From Rhodospirillales bacterium (GTDB lineage: Bacteria; Pseudomonadota; Alphaproteobacteria; Rhodospirillales; Casp-alpha2): DNA of 5,103 bases. Location: assembly GCA_028282185.1 (NCBI GenBank), contig JANQIJ010000076.1:1-5103 (forward strand), in the 5' to 3' direction. Positions 1-5,103 of the stretch are shown piece after piece. The notes beneath the pieces are model-generated. The model searched no databases. It saw nothing but the letters and a program-made list of their open reading frames with translations, and was not told the DNA's origin. The translations under genes were made by a program, and so were the position numbers. Position 1 is the first letter of the stretch. Every line of letters begins with the position of its first letter.

Positions 1-435
1 GCGGAGGAAGAAGCCGAGGACAAGCCTGAAGTAAAGCCCAAGGACGACACCATGGCGCGCATTCGCAGCGTGTTGAACCAGTCCAGCGCCATCAAGTTCG
101 ACCCGAGCAAGAAGGTTTCGCAACTGGAGATCGACCAATGGCGGTCGATGATCCGCAAGCAGGTCTCGAAATGCTGGTCGCCGCCGTTCGGCGCCCCCGG
201 CGCCGAGCAACTGCGCCCGGAATTGAGCCTGACGCTCAATCCGGATGGCTCGGTCTTGTCGGTCGAGGTCGCGGACCGGACGCGCATGCTGACCGACCGG
301 TACTTCCAGGTCGCGGTTGAGGCCGCCAGGCGCGCCGTGCTCGATCCAAGATGCAACAAGTTCGATCTTCCGCCCGCCAAATACCAGGTGTGGAAAGACC
401 TTAAGTTCGTGTTTGACCCAAGCGGGATGCTGTGA
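1..435 (+). CDS. tolA: TolA, C-terminal part (5' end outside window)
   Basis: TolA is an inner-membrane-anchored protein whose long periplasmic helix and globular C-terminal domain connect the TolQR proton-driven motor to TolB and Pal. The reading frame is open from base 1, so the gene starts before the window; the ATG at 52 is internal. The first 17 visible residues are rich in Glu, Lys and Asp, as expected for the end of the helical stalk. A TonB/TolA-like C-terminal domain follows at about residues 42-144 of the visible part. It has a Cys-Trp pair at 58-59, the strand 'LSLTLNPDGSV', a second Cys at 118, and the ending 'WKDLKFVFDPSGML', which is characteristic of alphaproteobacterial TolA. 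The two cysteines may form a disulfide, as in E. coli TolA domain III (inference). The stop TGA at 433-435 overlaps the tolB start, which suggests translational coupling. Identification is firm; total length is unknown. Confidence 0.95.
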   Translation, partial: AEEEAEDKPEVKPKDDTMARIRSVLNQSSAIKFDPSKKVSQLEIDQWRSMIRKQVSKCWSPPFGAPGAEQLRPELSLTLNPDGSVLSVEVADRTRMLTDRYFQVAVEAARRAVLDPRCNKFDLPPAKYQVWKDLKFVFDPSGML

Positions 436-1820
436 TGACCATAGAGCCCATGAATTCCGGCCGATCCTTCCCCCGAACTTTCCTGGCGGCGGTGTTTCTG
501 CTGGCTGCCTTGGTGGCCGGTCGCGGCGCTGAGGCCGAGATCACCATCGACATCACCCGCGGCAAGGTCGAACCGCTGCCCATCGCGATCACCGACTTTG
601 TCGGCGCGCAGGGCGTGGCGGCGCGCTACGGCCGGGACCTTGCCCGGGTCATCGGCAGCAACCTTGAGCGTTCGGGCCTGTTCCGGCCGATCGACCGCAG
701 GGCCTTCATCCAGTCGGCCGGGGCGCTTAATACGGTGCCAAGGTTCGGCGATTGGCGGGTGATCAACGCGCAGGCCCTGGTTCAGGGCCGCACGGAAATG
801 GTCCCGGACGGCCGATTGCGCGTCGAATTCCGCCTGTGGGACGTGTTCTCCGAACAGCAGATGATCGGTCTGGCTTACTTCACGGTGCCCGACAACTGGC
901 GGCGGGTGGCGCATATCATCTCCGATGCGATCTACAAGCGGATCACCGGGGAGGACGGGTATTTCGACACGCGGATCGTCTATGTCGCCGAACATTCCAA
1001 GGATTCTAAAGGGGTCGGCCGCAACCGCCTGAATCCCTTCGGAAAGCGATTGGCGATCATGGACCAGGATGGCGAGAACCACCGTTTCCTGACCGACGGC
1101 TCGACCCTGGTTCTGACCCCCCGTTTTTCGCCGACGCTGCAAGAAATCACCTACATGTCCTATTACCGGAACAACCCCCGGGTCTACATCTTCAACATCG
1201 ACACCGGACGCCAGGAAGTTCTCGGCGATTTTCCGGGCATGACTTTCGCGCCCCGGTTTTCGCCGGACGGTAAGCGCATCATCATGAGCATGGCCAAGGA
1301 CGGCAATTCCGAAATCTATGTCATGGATCTGCGTACCCGAGTCGTCCGTCAGCTGACCTACCATTCGGCCATTGACACGTCGCCCAGCTTTTCACCCGAT
1401 GGCAGTCAGGTGGTGTTCAATTCGGATCGCGGCGGCAGCCAGCAGCTCTATGTCATGGATTCCCGGGGCAAGAGCGTGCAGCGGATCAGCTTCGGGCGCG
1501 GCCGTTACGCCACGCCGGTGTGGTCGCCGCGCGGCGATCTGATCGCCTTTACCAAGCTGGCCAATAAGCGGTTTTTCATCGGCGTGATGAAACCCGACGG
1601 ATCCGGCGAGCGTCTATTGGCAGAGGATTTCAAGATCGAGGGGCCGACCTGGTCGCCCAATGGCCGGGTATTGATCTATTATCGCAAGGGCAAGACCAAC
1701 AAGGACGGCACGGGTGGCACGTCGAAACTGTGGTCGGTCGATCTGACCGGCCACAACGAACGTCAGATTTCCACGCCGCTCGACGCATCGGACCCGGCCT
1801 GGTCGCCGCTGATCCCGTGA
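435..1820 (+). CDS. tolB: TolB, periplasmic beta-propeller of the Tol-Pal system
   Basis: TolB is a soluble periplasmic protein that binds Pal and is released through TolA, letting Pal accumulate on peptidoglycan at the septum. The start is uncertain: GTG at 432 (4-base overlap with tolA), ATG at 435 (1-base overlap, used here) or ATG at 450. Numbering below counts the GTG as residue 1. Residues 8-35 form a Sec signal peptide: basic 'RSFPR', then a hydrophobic stretch, then cleavage probably after 'AEA' (35). The TolB N-terminal domain covers about 36-170. A six-bladed propeller follows, marked by [FW]SP motifs at 232, 276, 320, 364, 407 and 457, spaced 43-50 residues apart; several read 'FSPDG' or 'WSPxG'. 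At about 462 residues it is slightly longer than E. coli TolB (430), and it has no frameshift. No strong Shine-Dalgarno precedes the start, so translation probably depends on tolA. The name is secure. Confidence 0.96.
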   Translation: MTIEPMNSGRSFPRTFLAAVFLLAALVAGRGAEAEITIDITRGKVEPLPIAITDFVGAQGVAARYGRDLARVIGSNLERSGLFRPIDRRAFIQSAGALNTVPRFGDWRVINAQALVQGRTEMVPDGRLRVEFRLWDVFSEQQMIGLAYFTVPDNWRRVAHIISDAIYKRITGEDGYFDTRIVYVAEHSKDSKGVGRNRLNPFGKRLAIMDQDGENHRFLTDGSTLVLTPRFSPTLQEITYMSYYRNNPRVYIFNIDTGRQEVLGDFPGMTFAPRFSPDGKRIIMSMAKDGNSEIYVMDLRTRVVRQLTYHSAIDTSPSFSPDGSQVVFNSDRGGSQQLYVMDSRGKSVQRISFGRGRYATPVWSPRGDLIAFTKLANKRFFIGVMKPDGSGERLLAEDFKIEGPTWSPNGRVLIYYRKGKTNKDGTGGTSKLWSVDLTGHNERQISTPLDASDPAWSPLIP

Positions 1821-1849
1821 GGGGCGTGCCGTGTTTCGCGCGACGCCCC
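1821..1849 (+). other. Hairpin directly after the tolB stop codon
   Basis: A perfect 7-bp stem (GGGGCGT at 1821-1827 pairing with ACGCCCC at 1843-1849) begins on the first base after the tolB stop codon. The loop is 15 bases. Only a short GTTTC run follows (1850-1854), so it is a weak intrinsic terminator candidate. It could instead protect the 3' end of the upstream mRNA from exonucleases (inference). Confidence 0.4.
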
Positions 1850-1905
1850 GTTTCAGGCGGGCGGAACGAACCGGCCGAATCCCTTTCGCGCAGCAGAAAA
1901 ACTAC

Positions 1906-1934
1906 TTGGAATCAGGCGGCTTAACCGTTAAGAC
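1906..1934 (+). promoter_or_regulatory. Weak sigma70-like promoter candidate upstream of pal
   Basis: TTGGAA (1906-1911) and TAAGAC (1929-1934) are 17 bases apart. The -35 is a fair match and the -10 is poor. The -10 overlaps the palindrome TTAACCGTTAA (1921-1931). A transcript from here would start at about 1941 and run straight through the hairpin/T-tract at 1939-1968, so it makes sense only if that terminator leaks or is regulated. This is a tentative call. Confidence 0.2.
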
Positions 1935-1938
1935 AGCT

Positions 1939-1968
1939 AAGCGAAAGGCCTGATGGCCTGCTTTTTTT
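1939..1968 (+). terminator. Probable intrinsic terminator between tolB and pal
   Basis: The inner stem AGGCC (1946-1950) pairs with GGCCT (1955-1959) around a TGAT loop. An outer stem AAGC (1939-1942) pairs with GCTT (1960-1963) past a 3-base bulge. An uninterrupted run of seven T (1962-1968) begins in the outer stem. This is the standard rho-independent layout on the + strand. The stem is modest, so read-through into pal is plausible. It separates tolA-tolB from pal and implies a promoter further downstream or regulated read-through. Confidence 0.65.
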
Positions 1969-1974
1969 GGGACC

Positions 1975-1992
1975 GCTGCCGCTGACGGCAGC
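1975..1992 (+). other. Perfect hairpin in the pal leader
   Basis: GCTGCCG (1975-1981) and CGGCAGC (1986-1992) form a perfect 7-bp GC-rich stem around a CTGA tetraloop, only six bases after the T-run of the terminator. No T-run follows, so it is not itself a standard terminator. It may be a structured 5' leader of pal mRNA or a DNA dyad; its role is unknown. The rest of the gap (1993-2068) holds no promoter I can support. Confidence 0.45.
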
Positions 1993-2070
1993 CGCGCGGT
2001 GCATTCGAAGGTATGCGTAGGAGGCATGCTGGCGCGTTGCATCGATCCGTAGCCTCAACACCCGACGAAT

Positions 2071-2076
2071 GGGGGA
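2071..2076 (+). promoter_or_regulatory. Ribosome binding site that decides the pal start
   Basis: GGGGGA lies four bases before the ATG at 2081. The other in-frame ATG (2069) has no purine-rich sequence upstream and would add four residues (MGDF) ahead of the basic start of the lipoprotein signal. The 2081 start is therefore preferred. Confidence 0.7.
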
Positions 2077-2080
2077 CTTC

Positions 2081-2599
2081 ATGCGCTTTAAAGTTCTTGG
2101 AATGGTCGCCGCCCTTGCTTTGGTCGTCTCGGCCTGTGAATCAACGCCCGAATCCGGCGCCGGCGCGTCCGGTTCCGGCGGCGGTGGCGCCGGCGGGACC
2201 AGCACCATCACCCCGTTGCCCGCGGCTGCCCCCTTGGCCTTGAAAGATCAGTTCGTGGTCGACGTTGGTGATCGTGTGTTCTTCTCCTTTGACCGTTTCG
2301 ACGTCGAACCGGATCAGCGGGAAACCCTCAACCGCCAAGCCGCGTGGTTGAAAAAGTTCTCCTCGGTCTCGGTCACGATCGAAGGTCATGCCGATGAACG
2401 CGGGACCCGCGAATACAACTTGGCGTTGGGTGCGCGGCGGGCCAATGCGGTGAAGGATTACCTGGTGTTCCAGGGCGTCGATGCCAGCCGCATCAAGACC
2501 GTGTCCTACGGCGAGGAACGCCCGGTCGCCTTGGGCTCCGACGAATCCGCTTGGTCGCAAAACCGGCGCGGCGTGACGGTGGTTGCCGGCGGCAGCTAA
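2081..2599 (+). CDS. pal: Pal, peptidoglycan-associated outer-membrane lipoprotein
   Basis: Pal is an outer-membrane lipoprotein that binds peptidoglycan non-covalently and is positioned by TolB and TolA during division. From ATG 2081 it is 172 residues, matching E. coli Pal (173). Residues 1-18 are a lipoprotein signal (MRFK, then a hydrophobic run) ending in the lipobox V16-S17-A18-C19; Cys19 is the lipidated residue. Position +2 is Glu, not Asp, which favours export to the outer membrane. Residues 21-50 are a Gly/Ser/Ala-rich tether. The OmpA-type domain covers about 57-170. It has the strand 'VFFSFDRFDVEP', the peptidoglycan site 'GHADERGT' (Asp105), 'ARRANAVKDYL' (Arg120), and 'VSYGEERP' followed by 'NRRGVTV'. 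By alignment to OmpA/Pal, Asp105 and Arg120 are the diaminopimelate-binding pair. Apparent terminators lie on both sides, so pal may be a separate transcript. Identification is firm. Confidence 0.97.
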   Translation: MRFKVLGMVAALALVVSACESTPESGAGASGSGGGGAGGTSTITPLPAAAPLALKDQFVVDVGDRVFFSFDRFDVEPDQRETLNRQAAWLKKFSSVSVTIEGHADERGTREYNLALGARRANAVKDYLVFQGVDASRIKTVSYGEERPVALGSDESAWSQNRRGVTVVAGGS

Positions 2600-2620
2600 G
2601 CCCGCACGACGGAAACGAAC

Positions 2621-2669
2621 AAGGCGCTTGCCCGGCCGCGAATGCGGGATGGGCAAGCGCCTTAGTTTT
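2621..2669 (+). terminator. Strong intrinsic terminator after pal
   Basis: A perfect 13-bp stem (2621-2633 with 2651-2663, left arm AAGGCGCTTGCCC) starts 21 bases after the pal stop codon. Within the 17-base loop, CCGC (2636-2639) can pair with GCGG (2644-2647) around GAAT, giving a two-tier stem. TTTT follows at 2666-2669. This is the strongest RNA structure in the window, and the T-run fits termination of pal transcription in the + direction. Confidence 0.85.
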
Positions 2670-2678
2670 GCCTAGAAT
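2650..2678 (+). promoter_or_regulatory. Candidate cpoB promoter overlapping the pal terminator
   Basis: TGGGCA (2650-2655, four of six matches to TTGACA) and TAGAAT (2673-2678, five of six matches to TATAAT) are exactly 17 bases apart. The -35 sits in the right arm of the pal terminator. Transcription would start at about 2685, leaving a leader of roughly 59 bases before the cpoB ATG. It would explain how cpoB and tilS are expressed beyond a strong terminator. This is based on consensus match only. Confidence 0.4.
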
Positions 2679-2686
2679 TCGAGGCA
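2669..2686. promoter_or_regulatory. Operator-like imperfect palindrome over the candidate -10
   Basis: TGCCTAGAATTCGAGGCA is symmetric at 16 of 18 positions; only A2674/G2681 break the symmetry. It covers the whole candidate -10 element and reaches the predicted start of transcription, where a repressor site would be expected. I do not recognise it as a known operator. It could be chance. Confidence 0.25.
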
Positions 2687-2724
2687 CCAAGGGGGCGATG
2701 ACGGGGGGCGGCGAGCATGCGAAC

Positions 2725-2732
2725 AGGAGAGG
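2725..2732 (+). promoter_or_regulatory. Ribosome binding site for cpoB
   Basis: AGGAGAGG ends 11 bases before ATG 2744. The spacing is slightly long but the sequence is the best Shine-Dalgarno match nearby. It lies downstream of the alternative ATG at 2717, which supports starting at 2744. The 2717 start does have a G-run (2703-2708) ahead of it, so it is not fully excluded. Confidence 0.6.
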
Positions 2733-2743
2733 CAAACCAGCCT

Positions 2744-3910
2744 ATGCGCGTGATCAAAACTGTCGCTTTTGCCCTGTTTCTGGGGCTGTTGTGGCTAGCA
2801 CCCGGACCACTGGCGGCGCAGGACGCCCAGGCCCTGTCCCAGCGTTTGGAACGGCTCGAGCGCGATATTCAGACGTTGTCGAAGATGGTGGTCCGCGGGC
2901 CGGGCGCGGTTTCCGCCGCTGAAGTTCCCGCCAGCGCCGGTGCAAGTGGCGGGGCGGGCAATCTGCCGGCCAACGCTGTCGCCCGCATCGGCGTTCGCCT
3001 TGATTCCCTGGAAAGCGACCTTCGCGATGTGACGGGCCGGATCGAGGAATTGGCTTTCAACTTGGGACAGTTGACCCAGCGGGTCGACCGATTGGTCGCC
3101 GATGTCGATTTCCGATTGACCGGATTGGAGCAGCAAGCCCGGCCAATGGTCGGCACCCAAGGAGCGCCAGCAGCGCCCGCGGCGGCCCCGGGCGAGCCGG
3201 CGTCGTCGACCGAAGCCGCCGGCTTGAGCGGTCAAGGGGCCGGTGCCGCGCCTTTGCCGCAGCGGGTACAAATCGTCGGCCAGACGCCGCGGTCGCTGGG
3301 CCAGGTCGAAGCGGACCGTGTGGCGCCGGTCGATGCGCGGCCCGCACCGGGCGCGGTTTCGGGGGCGGGCGATGCCCAAGCGATGCCCGGTCAAGTGCCT
3401 GCCGTTCGGCCGTCGGCCCCGGTGCAATCCGCGACCGCCGTTCAGGTGCCTGGCGGAACGCCGTGGACCGCGGCCCCGGCGCAGGCCGCGCCCCGGCCAA
3501 CGCAGCAGGCCAGCCTGCCCGCGGGAACCCCGGAAGAGCAGTATAGGTATGCCTTCGGGCTGCTCAGAAAGCACCAGTTCGACCAGGCGGAAGGCGCGTT
3601 CCGGGAATTCCTGGCGCAAAATGCGGAGAGTTCGCTCGTTGGCAATGCAAGGTACTGGCTGGCAGAAACCCATTACGCGCGGGCCGAATACGTCAAGGCC
3701 GCCGAAGGCTTCCTGCAAGGCTATGAATCCGATCCCAACGGATCGAAAGCGCCCGACAGCTTGCTGAAACTGGCCATGTCCCTGGGCCAGTTAGGCCAGG
3801 AAAAAGAGGCCTGTGGCGCCATTGCCAAGCTGTTTGCTGATTATCCCAACGCCAATCCGCCCCTGAAACGGACCGCGACCCGGCAACAGCGTCAGCTGAA
3901 TTGCAAGTAG
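2744..3910 (+). CDS. cpoB: CpoB (YbgF), Tol-associated periplasmic TPR protein
   Basis: CpoB is a periplasmic protein that, in E. coli, binds TolA and coordinates outer-membrane constriction with septal peptidoglycan synthesis by PBP1B. From ATG 2744 it is 388 residues. Residues 1-25 are a Sec signal (MRVIK, hydrophobic run, 'GPLAA'). Two heptad-like coiled-coil stretches follow, at about 31-48 ('LSQRLERLERDIQTL') and 80-130 ('RLDSLESDLRDVTGRIEEL'), matching the trimerising N-terminus of the family. Residues 131-261 are a low-complexity Ala/Pro/Gly/Gln-rich linker. Three tetratricopeptide repeats span about 262-371 ('EEQYRYAFGLLRKHQFDQAE', 'ARYWLAETHYARAEYVKAAE', 'KAPDSLLKLAMSLGQLGQ'). Cys357 and Cys387 lie at the end. 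E. coli CpoB has 263 residues; the extra length is almost entirely linker. The start at 2717 would add nine polar residues before the signal peptide. Family assignment is firm; whether the PBP1B role holds here is unknown. Confidence 0.93.
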   Translation: MRVIKTVAFALFLGLLWLAPGPLAAQDAQALSQRLERLERDIQTLSKMVVRGPGAVSAAEVPASAGASGGAGNLPANAVARIGVRLDSLESDLRDVTGRIEELAFNLGQLTQRVDRLVADVDFRLTGLEQQARPMVGTQGAPAAPAAAPGEPASSTEAAGLSGQGAGAAPLPQRVQIVGQTPRSLGQVEADRVAPVDARPAPGAVSGAGDAQAMPGQVPAVRPSAPVQSATAVQVPGGTPWTAAPAQAAPRPTQQASLPAGTPEEQYRYAFGLLRKHQFDQAEGAFREFLAQNAESSLVGNARYWLAETHYARAEYVKAAEGFLQGYESDPNGSKAPDSLLKLAMSLGQLGQEKEACGAIAKLFADYPNANPPLKRTATRQQRQLNCK

Positions 3911-3993
3911 CGCGGGACTTTGTACCGCCCGCCACTGGGCCGCGCTCCGCCCCGCGCCTGGTGAACCCCGGTTTACTTGACGACCGCAGAGCC

Positions 3994-5103
3994 ATGGACA
4001 GCGCCCACCTGGATCGAGAACCGGCCGCAACCCCGGTGAGTGACCGCGAACCGGCGGCCGTCTTCGAGCGCGTCATGGCGGGCCTCGGTCCGTTCGAGGA
4101 ACGGCCGCATGTGGCCGTTGCCCTGTCCGGTGGCGCCGACAGCATGGCCGCCTGTCTGCTCTCGGAGCAATGGACCCGGGCCCGCGGCGGCCGGGTCACG
4201 GCCCTGATCGTCGATCACGGTCTGCGCGCCGGTTCGATGGCGGAGGTCCGAACCGTCGCCGCCTGGATGCAGCGCCGCGGGATCGCCTGTGACATTCTGC
4301 GATGGACCGGCGCCAAGCCGACCGCGGGCGTGCAGGCGGTGGCCCGCGACGCCCGCTACAGGCTGTTGCGGGCGTGGTGCCGGCGGGCCGGGGTCCTGCA
4401 CCTGATCACCGGTCACCAGGCTGACGACCAGGCGGAAACCTATCTGTTGCGTCTTGGGCGCGGCAGCGGTCGTACCGGATTGGCGGGGATGTCGGCGGTC
4501 CGCGAATTTCCCGAGGTTCGCCTGTTACGCCCGTTGTTGTCCCTTGGCCGGCGGGAATTGGCTGCCTGGCTGACGATGCAAGGCGTCGAATGGGTTGATG
4601 ACCCGAGCAATCAAGAAACCGCCTTCGCGCGCGTCCGCCTGCGCCGCAAGCTGGCCACGGAACCGGCGTGGCGGGACGGCATCTTCGCGGCGGTTCGGCG
4701 GGCGGGGGCCGCGCGCATGCGGGCGGAGGCGGAAACCCATCGCCTTCTCGCCGGGACTGCTTTCATTCGTCCGTTGGGTTTTGCCCGCCTCCACCGCGCC
4801 GCGTTCAACGGCGGTGGCGATCCGGACCTGCGTGCCCGGGCGCTCGGTCGCCTGTGTCTTGCGCTGGGCGGGTGCGACCACGCGCCGGGAACCGCCGGCC
4901 TTGGGCGTTTGGTCGCCCGAATGGGGCAGGAAGGCGCCTTCACCGGGGCGACGCTGGGCGGCTGCAGGTTGGTCGCCGAAGCCCGAGGCAGCGTTCTGAT
5001 CTGTCGCGAGGCGCGCAACCTCCCGCCGGTCCAGGCGGCCCGGCCCGGGACGATCGAAGCATGGGACGGGCGGTTCCGCCTGGACTTGCCGATCGACCTC
5101 GCG
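3994..5103 (+). CDS. tilS: TilS, tRNA(Ile)-lysidine synthase (3' end outside window)
   Basis: TilS uses ATP and lysine to convert C34 of the CAU-anticodon tRNA(Ile) to lysidine, so that the tRNA reads AUA as isoleucine; it is cytoplasmic and normally essential. The frame is open to the last base, giving 370 residues from ATG 3994. Motifs in order: the PP-loop ATPase signature 'SGGADS' (45-50), 'VDHGLR' (73-78), 'QAVARDARYRLL' (114-125), 'TGHQADDQAET' (139-149), 'LLRPLL' (177-182) and 'DDPSNQETAFARVRLR' (202-217), followed by the C-terminal helical region. No frameshift was seen on translation. E. coli TilS has 432 residues, so perhaps 60-90 are missing. The start is uncertain: GTG 3961, ATG 3994, GTG 4036 and ATG 4075 are all in frame and none has a clear Shine-Dalgarno. 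ATG 4075 leaves 17 residues before the PP-loop. The 83-base gap after cpoB holds no terminator, so co-transcription with cpoB is likely. Confidence 0.95.
   Translation, partial: MDSAHLDREPAATPVSDREPAAVFERVMAGLGPFEERPHVAVALSGGADSMAACLLSEQWTRARGGRVTALIVDHGLRAGSMAEVRTVAAWMQRRGIACDILRWTGAKPTAGVQAVARDARYRLLRAWCRRAGVLHLITGHQADDQAETYLLRLGRGSGRTGLAGMSAVREFPEVRLLRPLLSLGRRELAAWLTMQGVEWVDDPSNQETAFARVRLRRKLATEPAWRDGIFAAVRRAGAARMRAEAETHRLLAGTAFIRPLGFARLHRAAFNGGGDPDLRARALGRLCLALGGCDHAPGTAGLGRLVARMGQEGAFTGATLGGCRLVAEARGSVLICREARNLPPVQAARPGTIEAWDGRFRLDLPIDLA

Noticed and set aside
1921..2211. A 96-codon minus-strand frame across the tolB-pal gap
   Set aside because: Nearly half overlaps pal. The rest runs through the terminator hairpins, and the predicted protein has no recognisable features.
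2013..2243. A 76-codon + strand frame starting before pal and running into it in another frame
   Set aside because: Its Shine-Dalgarno-like AGGAGG lies inside the frame, after its ATG. The product is Pro/Ala-rich where it overlaps the Gly-rich pal tether.
2141..2656. A 171-codon open frame on the minus strand opposite pal
   Set aside because: It lies almost wholly within pal and across its terminator hairpin. There is no domain or signal peptide; it is a codon-bias shadow.
2795..3718. A 307-codon open frame on the minus strand opposite cpoB
   Set aside because: It mirrors the GC-rich, Ala/Pro-rich cpoB coding sequence. The product is Arg/Gly-rich with no recognisable domain, and cpoB on the + strand has clear family features.
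3911..3993. Possible terminator or promoter between cpoB and tilS
   Set aside because: The best stem (GCGGG at 3912-3916 with CCCGC at 3928-3932) is only 5 bp and has no T-run. TTGACG at 3977 has no matching -10.
4525..5018. Long open frames on both strands overlapping the second half of tilS (for example 4595-4999 + and 4611-5018 -)
   Set aside because: The tilS frame is continuous with conserved motifs. The others encode Arg/Ala-rich low-complexity products typical of shadows in GC-rich DNA.
1..5103. CRISPR arrays, tRNA or rRNA genes, insertion sequences, attachment sites
   Set aside because: No regularly spaced repeats, no cloverleaf or rRNA sequence, no transposase and no terminal inverted repeats were seen. 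The region is conserved core genome.

Overview
The window is a tol-pal gene cluster from a GC-rich (about two thirds G+C by eye) bacterium. All genes are on the + strand: tolA (3' end only), tolB, pal, cpoB (ybgF) and tilS (5' part only). The order tolA-tolB-pal-cpoB followed by tilS is typical of Alphaproteobacteria. The TolA C-terminal domain and TilS, as I recall the families, look most like Rhodospirillales-type sequences; this placement is inference, and I cannot name a species.

Layout. 1-435: C-terminal part of TolA, overlapping the start of tolB. 432/435-1820: TolB, a periplasmic beta-propeller. 1821-2080: a 260-base gap with a hairpin directly after the tolB stop, a likely intrinsic terminator, a further perfect hairpin and the pal ribosome binding site. 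2081-2599: Pal, the peptidoglycan-binding lipoprotein. 2600-2743: a very strong terminator hairpin, then a candidate promoter whose -10 lies in an 18-base dyad. 2744-3910: CpoB, with an unusually long Ala/Pro/Gly-rich linker. 3911-3993: a short gap with nothing convincing. 3994-5103: TilS, open at the right edge.

Function. TolA spans the periplasm from the inner-membrane TolQR motor (its genes presumably lie to the left) and engages TolB and Pal. TolB and Pal exchange partners so that Pal builds up on peptidoglycan at the division site and draws the outer membrane inward. CpoB links this machine to peptidoglycan synthesis. TilS is a tRNA-modifying enzyme with no known role in the Tol system and appears here because of conserved gene order.

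The coding content is ordinary housekeeping, and I found no undescribed system. What deserves a second look is regulatory: pal is bracketed by apparent terminators, so it may be transcribed largely on its own, and the DNA before pal and before cpoB holds several dyads and promoter-like signals.
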